Below are positions 42,051-50,090 of a stretch of DNA of 51,683 bases, in pieces (positions within the stretch are counted from its first letter, which is position 1; each line of letters opens with the position of its first letter). Under the pieces are notes generated by a model. It was not told the origin of the DNA. It saw only the letters and a program-made list of their open reading frames with translations, and made no database searches. The stretch is taken from assembly GCA_037128595.1 (NCBI GenBank), contig JBAXWB010000032.1, forward strand, positions 1-51,683, in the 5' to 3' direction. This DNA is from a bacterium (GTDB lineage: Bacteria > Verrucomicrobiota > Kiritimatiellia > CAIKKV01 > CAITUY01). Made by a program: the position numbers and the translations under genes.

Positions 42051-44667
42051 GGTAGCAGATCACTTTCTGTTTAACGGCGTCGGCATGCAAATTCAACCGC
42101 AGTCCACCGGGCAGATCCACGCCATCGATCACCCGCAGGGCCGACTCCATGGCGGCCGCCTCAGGCAGGAGTGCCGTCAGCCGGTTCGGCAGCGTCAGCA
42201 GCAAGTCCTGATTGAGTTGATGCCCTTTTTTGTCGGGAGAGACGGCAAAATAGAGCATGTTCAATTCCACCAGGTCATTGAAAAAGTGGGTTCCGAGGGA
42301 GACATCCGGCACCAGTCCCTCATGCATGGCGGCAATCTCGCAGACCACGGAGACGGCATTGATCTCGGCAAAGGACACGGGTACGCCCAGCGCGGGCGTG
42401 GAGGTGGCCCAGCGTCCGGGTCCTGCCAGCATCACCACCGGCGCGGGTCCGGCGGCGGCTTTCAGGCGGTTCAACTTCCCGATGGTCCGCGCCACCGTAT
42501 ACCGCGCACTCTCACTCATTCTCCCGTAGACCGCAGGAACGACGTAAATCAACCGGTCCACCAGCATGGAGGCGCTATGGCCGATGACAGGGCCGGTACT
42601 TTCCATGATCAACTCACGGGGCTGCACCGTGGCGGGCGCCCGCATCCGGGCGGACTCCCCCGTCATGCGAACTTGAAAGGGACGGCACTGCACCAGGTTG
42701 ATCCGGTACTCCCCGCTGGGCATGAAGTTCGTGGTGAACTCAATATCCACCGGGTAGGCATAGGCCAGTTGAAGGGTGCTCAGGATCTCCCGCATCGTCG
42801 CCACAAAGGTGGTGTCGTCAATCAGCTTCCGGAACGTCAGATGCCGGAACTCGGCGGTGGTGCCTTCGCTTTTCTCGGCAAACAGGTCCAGGGCCAGGGC
42901 GTCGGACGGGATGCCCGCGATGACGGCATTGAATTCCTTGGCGGTCAGTTTGTTCTGGGGCAGATCCAGCAGATCCACCACCCGCTGGCTGTAGCGGATC
43001 CCTTCGGCGCCCCCGCCCTCCGGCTGCCGGTCCGGGGCATTGAGGGCGATCAGGCGGGTGTAGTCACTGCTGATGCGGTCCACGGCACGGGTGCCAAGTC
43101 CAAAGACCAGCCGCAACATGCCCGCCTCGGGATCGATCTCCTCGTTCCAGACATAGGGATTGAACGAGAACCCGACCCCGGCGATCTGCGGAAAATAGTT
43201 GTCGCCATACAAGGCGCCGGACACCCGCTGGATCAGGAGCGACATCTGTTCATCCTGCTCGAGGAGGCCGCGCTGGGTGCGGTAGGCCAGCGCCTCCTGG
43301 CTGAGGGTACTGGCATAGACCTGGCGCACGGCCGCCATGAAGGCTTCCAGCCGCTCTTCAGGCGCTCCCTGGTTGGCACAGAAGACTGTCTCGTATTTCC
43401 CCGAAAAGGCATTGCCGTAACTGTCCTCGAGCAAGGAACTGGAGCGGACAATAATGGGCGACTGCCCGAAATAATCCAGCATTTCGACAAACTGACGCCG
43501 GATATGGTTGGGAAAGGTCCCGGACAGGAGCCGTTGCTGCCGCTCCTCATGGCGCTCATCGGAAACCTGCGCATCCCCGACCTTCCGCTTCAATTCCCAG
43601 CATCCGTTCTGAACGAGATAGGTGTAATAGACATCCGCCCCGATAAAGAATGAGTCATGCGGTTCCAGCTTCTCATAGAGCTGAGGCGCCTTTTTACGGA
43701 GAATCGCCCGGGCCAGCAGCATACCGAGGGATTTCCCCCCGATCAGCCCGGTGCCAATCATCCGCTGGATGATCGCCATCAGATCCGGCAGCTCGAAATA
43801 GCGGCAGACCAGCGGCATGAACTTTTCATCACGCGTGATGGCGCTCCTCAACAGGCGCTGGAATGATTCCTGCACCTCCTGCACCGGCGCCACCCCTGCC
43901 CGCATGGCCTCCACGGTCTTCTGGGCACGGGCCAGGTTTTTCATCCAGATGCCGGGCCGGGTGGCAGAGAAGTCCAGCCAGGGCTGGGAGATGCCGGCCA
44001 GAATTTCCGAAATGGTGGTACTGGAGGTAACGGGCAGACAGGCATCGGATTCGGTCCACTCATGTAGCATGTACAAGGTGGGTGAGTAACGCCGGTCCAC
44101 CTTGAGCGGCTGGATGAAAAACCGGTCCCGGTTACGATAGACATCCAGCACGAGTTGCGCCGTCTGATGGATGCTTTCGGCGGCATGGAAGGAGTGGTGA
44201 TGCCGGAAGAGCGCAAAATAGGCAATGGTATCGAGCTTGAAGAGAAAGGGGCAGGTGATCATGAAAAAATTGCCAAGCATCCGGTCGCTATACCAGTCGG
44301 CGGCCAGCTCGGACAAGCCATCAAATACGTACAAGGCCCCCCGCCCCTTGCTTTCGATCACGTTGAGGATCTTGCCCACGAAATGTTCGAAGCCCGCCTC
44401 CGGTTCGACATTATGAATCTCGACCCCCGGCGTTTCAGGAATCAACTGACGATGACTCGCGAACCGGAAGTAGACGAGGGGCGCTCCGGTCGTCAACCCA
44501 TGCTCCACAAAGCGCTCCACCAGTGGGCGGTAATCCTCGATATCATCCACCTGCCAGACGACATTGTCACCGGCCTTCAGGTTTTTCAGGGTGTCATCCA
44601 GCGCAGGAATCCCTGTGCTGAAATGAGGCAGGGAGACATCCTTTGTGTTTTCCGTTGAATCAGCCAT
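42040..44667 (-). CDS. KaiC/RadA-like domain fused to PEP-synthase/PPDK N-terminal domain
   Basis: 875 residues. Residues about 15-230 resemble a RecA/KaiC-type ATPase (HFSTGIPALDDTLKNLKAGDNVVWQ, YVFDGLSELAADW) but the Walker A loop is missing (AGDNVVWQ in place of GxxGxGKT), so it may only bind, not hydrolyse. About 360-700 is the PEP-synthase/pyruvate-phosphate-dikinase nucleotide-binding domain (IIVRSSSLLEDSYGNAFSGKYET, QIAGVGFSFNPYVW, EFTTNFMPSGEYRINLVQCRPFQV). The swivelling phospho-histidine and PEP/TIM-barrel domains of real PEP synthase are absent, so it is not a dikinase. Known only as PEP/pyruvate-binding-domain proteins; role unknown. Confidence 0.75.
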   Translation of the reverse strand: MADSTENTKDVSLPHFSTGIPALDDTLKNLKAGDNVVWQVDDIEDYRPLVERFVEHGLTTGAPLVYFRFASHRQLIPETPGVEIHNVEPEAGFEHFVGKILNVIESKGRGALYVFDGLSELAADWYSDRMLGNFFMITCPFLFKLDTIAYFALFRHHHSFHAAESIHQTAQLVLDVYRNRDRFFIQPLKVDRRYSPTLYMLHEWTESDACLPVTSSTTISEILAGISQPWLDFSATRPGIWMKNLARAQKTVEAMRAGVAPVQEVQESFQRLLRSAITRDEKFMPLVCRYFELPDLMAIIQRMIGTGLIGGKSLGMLLARAILRKKAPQLYEKLEPHDSFFIGADVYYTYLVQNGCWELKRKVGDAQVSDERHEERQQRLLSGTFPNHIRRQFVEMLDYFGQSPIIVRSSSLLEDSYGNAFSGKYETVFCANQGAPEERLEAFMAAVRQVYASTLSQEALAYRTQRGLLEQDEQMSLLIQRVSGALYGDNYFPQIAGVGFSFNPYVWNEEIDPEAGMLRLVFGLGTRAVDRISSDYTRLIALNAPDRQPEGGGAEGIRYSQRVVDLLDLPQNKLTAKEFNAVIAGIPSDALALDLFAEKSEGTTAEFRHLTFRKLIDDTTFVATMREILSTLQLAYAYPVDIEFTTNFMPSGEYRINLVQCRPFQVRMTGESARMRAPATVQPRELIMESTGPVIGHSASMLVDRLIYVVPAVYGRMSESARYTVARTIGKLNRLKAAAGPAPVVMLAGPGRWATSTPALGVPVSFAEINAVSVVCEIAAMHEGLVPDVSLGTHFFNDLVELNMLYFAVSPDKKGHQLNQDLLLTLPNRLTALLPEAAAMESALRVIDGVDLPGGLRLNLHADAVKQKVICYLGK

Positions 44668-44718
44668 GGCATTTCAAAGAATACACGAGTCAGTTCGCCG
44701 GGGCAATAAGCGAAGAAA

Positions 44719-45011
44719 GATTTACCACGGAGACTCGGAGGGTTGAGGGAGAGTAAGACTGGGAGGGTTAAGAAAATGTTGCGGGGATTCCAGCTTCGGA
44801 GTACCGAATCAGGAATTCCCGCAACACCTTCCCTGGAGAAAACGGGAGGGGGGTATATCCCGTGCGAAGCTCAACCGGAGTCGCTCCGTCTTCCTCCCGG
44901 AGAAGCGTTACGCGATTTTGACAAATGGGGTACTCGCCATTTGTCAAAATCGCGTAACATTTTCTTTCTCTCCCCTCTCTCCAATCCCCCCTCCGCGTCT
45001 CCGTGGTGAAT
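44719..45011. repeat. Composite TTTACCACGGAG element, copy 4
   Basis: Very close to copy 5 at 45473-45758 and in the same orientation. Inner hairpins include 44907-44958 with perfect 22-base arms beginning GTTACGCGATTTTGAC around the loop GGTACTCG. It lies between the PEP-synthase-like start and the GxxExxY gene. Confidence 0.85.
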
Positions 45012-45074
45012 CTTTTCTTGATATCTTTAATATATAGCTATATTTAATGTTGTTTTTAGATAAAGGACAGTCCT

Positions 45075-45461
45075 ATGCTTATTGATGAGAAATTGACATC
45101 CCTAGTGATTGGCGCTGCCATTGAAGTTCACAGATACTGGGGTCCCGGGCTATACGAAGAAATTTATGAGCGCAGTTTGTGTGCGGAATTGAAGCAACGC
45201 AACATCCAATTCGAAAATCAGCTATCAATCCCACTCCTCTATAAAGACATCCGCGTGGGCGAAGATTTGCGGCTCGATCTTCTGATCAACCGGCAAGTCG
45301 TCGTGGAAATCAAGGCCGTTACCGAACTACTGCCTGTTCACGAGTCTCAGTTGTTAACCTACATGCGGCTAACCAAATGTCATCTTGGGCTTCTCTTGAA
45401 TTTCAACGTCACCACAATGAAACAAGGAATTCGCCGGTTCATCCTGCCACCTCGGCCGTAA
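45075..45461 (+). CDS. GxxExxY protein between two repeat copies
   Basis: 128 residues, complete. The family name motif is visible: IGAAIEVHRYWGPGLYEEIYERSLCAEL contains GLYEEIY, and RLDLLINRQVVVEIKAV is the PD-(D/E)xK-like core (D, then E-x-K). GxxExxY proteins are small, widely dispersed and often sit next to repeats or introns; a nuclease-like role is assumed but unproven. It is flanked by two near-identical composite elements (44719-45011, 45473-45758), as if repeat and gene spread as a unit. Confidence 0.85.
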   Translation: MLIDEKLTSLVIGAAIEVHRYWGPGLYEEIYERSLCAELKQRNIQFENQLSIPLLYKDIRVGEDLRLDLLINRQVVVEIKAVTELLPVHESQLLTYMRLTKCHLGLLLNFNVTTMKQGIRRFILPPRP

Positions 45462-45472
45462 AATAAATTCGG

Positions 45473-45758
45473 GATTTACCACGGAGACTCGGAGGGTTCG
45501 AAGGAGAGTAAGACTGGGAGGGCTAAGAAAATGTTGCGGGGATTCCCGCTTCGGAGTACCGAATCAGGAATTCCCGCAACGCCTTCCTTGGAGAAAACGG
45601 GGAGGGGGGTATATCCTGTGCGAAGCTCAGCCGGAGTGGCTCCGTCTTCCTCCCGGAGAAGCGTTACGCGATTTTGACAAATGGGGTACTCGCCATTTGT
45701 CAAAATCGCGTAACATTTTCTTCCTCTCCCCCTACCCCTCCGAGTCTCCGTGGTAAAT
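45473..45758. repeat. Composite TTTACCACGGAG element, copy 5
   Basis: Nearly identical to copy 4 over its full length, including the inner hairpin at 45663-45714 with the same 22-base arms. Differences are single-base and concentrated outside the hairpin arms. Confidence 0.85.
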
Positions 45759-45877
45759 ATTTTCTTCAACTCCCGTTCGAAAACCTTAATCCTCGCCAAA
45801 TTATGACCATAATGCTAAATTACTAACTCTACAGGATAACTACTGAATATATTGCAGTCATTTATTAGGATATACGT

Positions 45878-46321
45878 ATGAAAATATCGACTAAGGGAAG
45901 ATACGGACTGAGGATTCTGCTCGACCTTGCCACGCATCAAGGCAAAGGGCCGGTAAATTTGGGGGATATTTCCAAGCGGCAGGGAATTTCCGAGAAATAT
46001 CTCTGGCAGGTAATCAATCTGGCGAAGGCGGCCGGGCTGATTAATTCTGCCCGCGGACCAAAGGGCGGCTACAGTGTGGCTAAGCCCAACGATCAGATCA
46101 CGCTCCTGGAAATCATTTCAGCGCTGGAAGGGCCGATCGTGCTGGTCGACTGTCTGGACAAACCTGAAAGCTGCGACCGCAACACGTCCTGTGTCACGCG
46201 GGAAGTCTGGGCGCAGATCGAGGAGAGTATGAAGAAAGCCATGGGCGGCATCACCCTGCAGGATCTGGTCGAGAAACAGGACGCCCGTGACTCTGGCCAA
46301 TCGCTCAACTACGCCATATGA
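45878..46321 (+). CDS. Rrf2-family transcriptional regulator
   Basis: 147 residues from [22 protein letters not shown], the standard Rrf2 winged-helix opening. The recognition helix region is [37 protein letters not shown]. The C-terminal part has three cysteines ([17 protein letters not shown]), as in IscR/NsrR-like iron-sulfur sensors, so it may sense redox or NO through a cluster. AGGA stands nine bases before the ATG. Its stop codon overlaps the start of the msrB frame (ATGA), suggesting co-transcription with methionine sulfoxide repair. Confidence 0.9.
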   Translation: MKISTKGRYGLRILLDLATHQGKGPVNLGDISKRQGISEKYLWQVINLAKAAGLINSARGPKGGYSVAKPNDQITLLEIISALEGPIVLVDCLDKPESCDRNTSCVTREVWAQIEESMKKAMGGITLQDLVEKQDARDSGQSLNYAI

Positions 46322-47220
46322 ACCGCCTGCTCATCCCCTGCCTCAGGGCAGACACATCAAAAAACGCAAAACCGAGAGGACATTTACCACGGAGGCTCGG
46401 AGATTTAGGGAGAGAAGACAAATATAATGTGGCGGGATTTTTAATTCCGGAGTACCTGAATGAAAAATCCCGCCACGGTTCTTTGGAGAAATACCCGAAG
46501 AATGAGGAACGAGAATTGAAGACTCTTCCCTCTCAACGAATTCCTTCAGGAAACCGTGGCGTTTATTTGCTCCACATGTACCCTGCCCGCAATGCTACGC
46601 ATAGCGTTGTAGGCGGGTCATGTGGAAAAATTAACGCCACATTTGGATTTCCCTCTCCCTCTAAATCTCCGCGCCTCCGTGGTAAATTCCCCGTATTTAG
46701 AAGCATCTTTCTCATCCCCTGCCTGCTTTCAACCACACTTGCATTGTTGGCCGCTGAGCCGGAGCCAACGGTCCGGGTGCGGGAGCTTGATGCTAACCAC
46801 CAGCTGAAGGAGGTATCCGTGATGAAGAAGGTGATTAAAACCGATGCGGAGTGGAAAAAACAACTGACTCCCGAGCAATATCGTGTCACGCGCAGCAAGG
46901 GCACGGAAGCCCCGTTCTGCAGCCGGATGACCGACCAGGCGGAGCCCGGTCTCTATTCCTGCGTCTGCTGCGACCTGCCCCTTTTCAGCTCTGAAGCCAA
47001 ATTCCATTCCGGCACCGGCTGGCCCAGCTTCTTCAAGCCGGTCGCCGCTGAAAACATCATCGAGCACACGGACATCAGTTTCGGCATGGCCCGTACTGAA
47101 ATCCGATGCGCCCGTTGCGACGCCCATCTGGGCCATGTTTTCACCGACGGCCCCAAACCCACCGGCCTGCGTTACTGCCTGAATGCGGCAGCATTGGTGT
47201 TTAGGAAATCGAGGAGTTAA
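46318..47220 (+). CDS. Peptide-methionine (R)-sulfoxide reductase with a repeat in its signal peptide
   Basis: The reading frame is 300 codons. The last about 130 are a complete MsrB domain: zinc ligands CVCC and [13 protein letters not shown], and catalytic Cys about 287 in [11 protein letters not shown]. The first nine codons (MNRLLIPCL) and codons from about 132 on ([14 protein letters not shown]) together form a good signal peptide, but a 381-bp segment with a composite element lies between them. The insert keeps the frame. As it stands the N-terminus is unlikely to be an efficient signal peptide, so the enzyme may be mislocalised; MsrB activity itself looks intact. No in-frame ATG or GTG is seen just after the insert. 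Confidence 0.8.
   Translation: MNRLLIPCLRADTSKNAKPRGHLPRRLGDLGREDKYNVAGFLIPEYLNEKSRHGSLEKYPKNEERELKTLPSQRIPSGNRGVYLLHMYPARNATHSVVGGSCGKINATFGFPSPSKSPRLRGKFPVFRSIFLIPCLLSTTLALLAAEPEPTVRVRELDANHQLKEVSVMKKVIKTDAEWKKQLTPEQYRVTRSKGTEAPFCSRMTDQAEPGLYSCVCCDLPLFSSEAKFHSGTGWPSFFKPVAAENIIEHTDISFGMARTEIRCARCDAHLGHVFTDGPKPTGLRYCLNAAALVFRKSRS
46330..46343 (+). repeat. 14-bp direct repeat, left copy
   Basis: CTCATCCCCTGCCT, repeated exactly at 46711-46724, 381 bases (127 codons) downstream and in the same reading frame. The two copies bracket the composite element in the msrB signal-peptide region. Confidence 0.85.
46381..46687. repeat. Composite TTTACCACGGAG element, copy 6 (inside msrB)
   Basis: Ends CATTTACCACGGAGGCTCGG and CTCCGCGCCTCCGTGGTAAA. 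Inner hairpins: 46429-46476 (arms begin GTGGCGGGATTTTT) and 46556-46640 (arms begin GTGGCGTTTATT, with a further small hairpin in its loop). It is in frame with msrB and has no stop codon. Confidence 0.88.
46711..46724 (+). repeat. 14-bp direct repeat, right copy
   Basis: CTCATCCCCTGCCT, the second copy of 46330-46343. The element ends about 24 bases before it, so the duplication does not abut the visible terminus. Confidence 0.85.
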
Positions 47221-47225
47221 GAAAC

Positions 47226-47360
47226 TTGAACAGAAGGTCGCAGAGATCGCGAAGGGGGGCCTCCGCCGAAGACGGCGGCGGCAGGAATTATTTAAATAAT
47301 CCCCGCATGCGCGGCGCCTTCGCCGCGCATGCCTTTGCGAACTTTGCGACTTCTGTTCAA
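47226..47360. repeat. GAACAGAAGGTCGC element, better copy
   Basis: Terminal inverted repeats TTGAACAGAAGGTCGCA (47226-47242) and TGCGACTTCTGTTCAA (47345-47360). Inside are a 12-bp perfect hairpin GCATGCGCGGCG/CGCCGCGCATGC (47305-47332) and the palindrome ATTATTTAAATAAT (47287-47300). It lies between msrB and the oxidoreductase gene. Confidence 0.8.
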
Positions 47361-47462
47361 ATTCTCTTGTCAAGTGCAGGGAATAACCCCGACAGTTCGG
47401 CCATGCGCCCAGAGCGATAGAAGTTCAAAGTTGAACTGTATTTGTAAACGGAGTCCGTAAAC

Positions 47463-48563
47463 ATGGACAAAACAGAAGTCACCATTATTGGTGCAGGCGT
47501 AATCGGTCTGGCCATCGCGCGTGAACTTTCCAGTCAGTTTTCCGACATCATCGTCCTCGAAAAGAACGACCACTTCGGGCGCGAGACCAGCAGCCGCAAC
47601 AGCGAAGTCATTCACTCCGGGATATACTATCCCAAGGATTCGTTGAAAGCGCGGCTTTGCGTTGAAGGCGCGGCCTTGCTTTACGACTACTGCCAGGCCC
47701 ATGCCATCCCCCACCAGAAACTGGGGAAGCTCATCGTGGCGACCACAGAGCAGGAAGTCGGGCAGGTCCAGGCGTTATACCAAAAAGGTCGTGACAATGG
47801 GGTGGAGCATCTATCCATCATCGATGCGAAGCAAATCCAGGCCTGGGAGCCCCGGGTGCCCGGGATCAAGGCCTTATGGGCACCGAACACCGGCATCCTC
47901 AACTCCCACGCTCTGATGGACAGTTACTATCGCGAGGCCACGAAGGCGGGGGTGCTGTTCGCTTTCAAGAGTGAGGCCAAACACATTACCCGCCATGGAA
48001 ATGACTACGAGATTGTGGCTGGGGACGATGAGTACCGGTTTCAATCGCGGATCGTCATCAATGCCGCCGGGCTCCACTCCGACCATGTGGCCGGATTGAC
48101 CAGGTTGGATGTGGACGCCCTGGGGTATCGGCTGCACTACTGCAAAGGTGACTATTTCTACTACACAGGCGCGGCCCCCATCCACCGGCTCATCTATCCC
48201 GTGCCCCACAAGGACCTGACCGGGCTAGGGGTCCACGCCACCCTGGATCTGGGTGGCCGGATGCGATTCGGACCTGACACCGAATATGTTGACCGGCTGG
48301 ACTATACCGTTGACGAGCGCAAGCAGGGGGCCTTCTACCAATCCGCCTGCAAAATCATTACCGGGCTGGAAGAATCCCGTTTGATGCCCGACATGGCGGG
48401 CATCCGCCCAAAGCTCAAGGGGTCAGGCGTCATGGATTTCATCATCCGCCACGAAGCCGCCAATGGCCTGCCGAATTTCATTAATCTCATCGGCATGGAA
48501 TCCCCCGGCCTGACCGCCTCCCTGGCGATTGCGCGGCATGTGCGGAGGTTGCTCGGGGTGTAG
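47463..48563 (+). CDS. L-2-hydroxyglutarate oxidase/dehydrogenase-like FAD enzyme
   Basis: 366 residues. A FAD-dependent oxidoreductase of the DAO/LhgO (L2HGDH) family: dinucleotide-binding GAGVIGLAIARELS at the start, FGRETSSRNSEVIHSGIYYPKDSLKARLC (typical of LhgO), GLHSDHVAG, and GPDTEYVDRLDYTVDERK near the end with IGMESPGLTASLAIA closing the FAD site. It oxidises L-2-hydroxyglutarate or a close 2-hydroxy acid to the keto acid, passing electrons to the quinone pool. Complete; ATG at 47463. No gene before it on its strand within 240 bases, only a repeat. Confidence 0.92.
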   Translation: MDKTEVTIIGAGVIGLAIARELSSQFSDIIVLEKNDHFGRETSSRNSEVIHSGIYYPKDSLKARLCVEGAALLYDYCQAHAIPHQKLGKLIVATTEQEVGQVQALYQKGRDNGVEHLSIIDAKQIQAWEPRVPGIKALWAPNTGILNSHALMDSYYREATKAGVLFAFKSEAKHITRHGNDYEIVAGDDEYRFQSRIVINAAGLHSDHVAGLTRLDVDALGYRLHYCKGDYFYYTGAAPIHRLIYPVPHKDLTGLGVHATLDLGGRMRFGPDTEYVDRLDYTVDERKQGAFYQSACKIITGLEESRLMPDMAGIRPKLKGSGVMDFIIRHEAANGLPNFINLIGMESPGLTASLAIARHVRRLLGV

Positions 48564-48673
48564 GAAGGGGCGAGTTGTTAAGTTGTCGGGTTGTTCAGTT
48601 GTTGAGGGAGGCGGCACCGGCTCAGAAACTGCCAGCCATGGGGGCGCATCCGGCGGCTCGGCCTCTGGATTTA

Positions 48674-48795
48674 ATGGAGGGCGTTGCTCTGTCAACGCCG
48701 GGTTAACATAGGCCGGATCAGGAGCAGAATTGACGGGACCCGGCTCAGGGATGGGCGTCCCAGACACCGGCGCCGACGGAGCGGCGCCCTCCATT
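48674..48795. repeat. Pair of family-A hairpins (GCGTT stem and GCGCC stem)
   Basis: Plus-strand copy with stem GGCGTT/AACGCC (48680-48685, 48694-48699) and minus-strand copy with stem GGCGCC/GGCGCC (48769-48774, 48783-48788), loop GCTCYGTC in both. The GCGTT stem is a third type, with both arms changed together. Confidence 0.85.
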
Positions 48796-48876
48796 GATGC
48801 GGGCTCGGGGGGTGGTTCCTCAACGGCGTTTACTGTAGTAGCCGCCGCCACCACGGGATGCGGTATGTGGGTGGAT

Positions 48877-48944
48877 GCCGACGTCCCGGCGGCATCGGCA
48901 CCTAGGATGACTCTTACTGAAACTCATGCCGCCGGGACGTCGGC
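48877..48944. repeat. 19-bp perfect hairpin GCCGACGTCCCGGCGGCAT
   Basis: Arms 48877-48895 and 48926-48944 are exactly complementary over 19 bases with a 30-base loop. A related but diverged copy is at about 270-322. Confidence 0.8.
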
Positions 48945-49108
48945 CTCCACCTAATAAGCAATGCAGGACGTCCAGTTCAAACATCTGTCCCTATGACACT
49001 CTCCTGAGCGCATCCGAGCACAACCGCCGCGCCTGGCCGAGCATGTAGAAAGGGAGGGACAACAAGCGGAACGGCCGGGGCGTTCCATCAACCGGTGCCA
49101 TCTGCACG

Positions 49109-49414
49109 CTACAGCAATGCGGCGAGTTGGTGGGGTTTAGTTCCAAGCGCAAGCAATCCCCGTATCAAAAGGTCCAGCGTAACGGATGGGTCACCCTTTT
49201 CCATCATAGCCACACGGGGCTGGCTGGTATGGAGTTTGACGGCTAATGTTTTTTGAGTAAACCCCAGTTGTCTCCGGGTGGATTCTAACGTATGGGCCAA
49301 GGCTAATTTTATCTCCACATAGGCTTTTTCTTCTTCTGTCAAATTGAGAAAATCTGCGGCACTGCCAAACTTCCAGCCCGCCCCTTCAAGCCGCTTTTGT
49401 TTTGCAATATTCAT
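49109..49414 (-). CDS. HigA-like helix-turn-helix antitoxin
   Basis: 101 residues. The C-terminal half is an XRE/HTH_3 domain (STRRQLGFTQKTLAVKLHTSQPRVAMMEKGDPSVTLDLLIRGLLALG). The N-terminal part (SAADFLNLTEEEKAYVEIKLALAHTLE) is typical of HigA-type antitoxins of the toxin-first arrangement. GGGAGGATGA precedes the ATG and the toxin gene stops right before it, so the pair is co-translated. Should bind the toxin and autoregulate the promoter at about 49780-49821. Confidence 0.88.
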   Translation of the reverse strand: MNIAKQKRLEGAGWKFGSAADFLNLTEEEKAYVEIKLALAHTLESTRRQLGFTQKTLAVKLHTSQPRVAMMEKGDPSVTLDLLIRGLLALGTKPHQLAALL

Positions 49415-49774
49415 TCATCCTCCCGCTATTTCATCATATTGCCGCAACCGGTAGCGGCAGACGTCCATTATGTGCTGTGGCGTTTCCCTCGTTTTCTTCT
49501 CAAAAACGGCCACCACCAAGATAACATCGGAATCGACCCGATAAATGATCCGCCATTCTGCGTGGGCATCCTTCACCCTCAATTCATGGCAGTGCGAGCC
49601 AACTCCTGGCATCGGCCGCGAATGAGGCAACGGCAACAAATCTCCATTCTGTAGGCGACATAGCAAATACCCGGCCTCAACCCTTGCCCCGGAAGAAAAC
49701 GGCGGGGTTTTAATTTCACCACTCAACCACCCGATAGGCTTACGCTCTTTAACTTTCTTTTTACTGTATATCAT
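49415..49774 (-). CDS. HigB/RelE-type toxin (phage Gp49-like)
   Basis: 119 residues. The C-terminal two-thirds match HigB-like mRNA interferases: GDLLPLPHSRPMPGVGSHCHELRV, then DAHAEWRIIYRVDSDVILVVAVFEKKT (the core sheet with catalytic Arg and Lys candidates), and a helical tail. Toxin-first order with a HigA-type antitoxin fits HigBA. It degrades mRNA on the ribosome in the known family; target preference cannot be judged. ATG at 49774 sits directly beside an AT-rich palindromic region. Confidence 0.85.
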   Translation of the reverse strand: MIYSKKKVKERKPIGWLSGEIKTPPFSSGARVEAGYLLCRLQNGDLLPLPHSRPMPGVGSHCHELRVKDAHAEWRIIYRVDSDVILVVAVFEKKTRETPQHIMDVCRYRLRQYDEIAGG

Positions 49775-49779
49775 ATCCG

Positions 49780-49821
49780 GTATATTATCAACTGGTTATT
49801 ATTTAGTATTAGTTAATATAC
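49780..49821. promoter_or_regulatory. AT-rich inverted repeat upstream of HigBA-like genes
   Basis: GTATATTATCAACT on the left is complementary, with one extra base, to AGTTAATATAC on the right. It lies just upstream of the toxin start, where autoregulating HigA antitoxins usually bind. Candidate operator or promoter only. The rest of the 49775-50090 gap holds a third partial copy of the Pro/Ala-rich segment (about 49895-49935) and no gene. Confidence 0.45.
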
Positions 49822-50090
49822 AGATGTTGCGAACTTCGTCAAGCAAACCGAAAGGGGTGGAATAGTTTGGTTGTCGAGGTGTGGAGTTGCGGAGGGAAGG
49901 CGACACCGGCTCAGCGACTGCCGGCAATGGGGACGCCTCTTTCCCTATGGAATTCTATATCACTGTCCCTGCGATACTCTCCGGACTCCCGCTCAGAAAG
50001 ATGCCGCTAATTTGAAGAATCTTGGGAGGGTCTGCGGCCTCGCGGACCGGCGGCATGGGGGGAGGGGGGGGCAGCAGAATCGGAGCATAT

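Larger units (their letters stand above)
48564..49108. other. Gene-free stretch with duplicated Pro/Ala-rich segment
   Basis: About 545 bases with no supported gene. Read on the minus strand, 48590-48854 is a Pro/Ala/Glu-rich frame almost parallel to 51221-51640, so one is a copy of the other. It includes family-A hairpins (48674-48795) and a 19-bp perfect hairpin (48877-48944). A GTTGTNNNGTTGT-type tract lies at about 48574-48607. I read this as decayed, duplicated linker-like coding sequence. Confidence 0.55.

Noticed and set aside
42085-43653. Plus-strand frame of 522 codons opposite the PEP-synthase-like gene
   Set aside because: Composition is typical of antisense frames (Gln/Gly/His/Arg-rich) and no motif is seen, while the minus-strand protein has clear domain motifs.
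45476-45799. Frames inside composite elements (also 38795-38980 and 44743-45009)
   Set aside because: They are translations of palindromic repeat sequence and recur wherever the repeat recurs.
47305-47332. Rho-independent terminator after msrB
   Set aside because: The hairpin is strong, but no run of T follows, and it is the inner part of a dispersed repeat.
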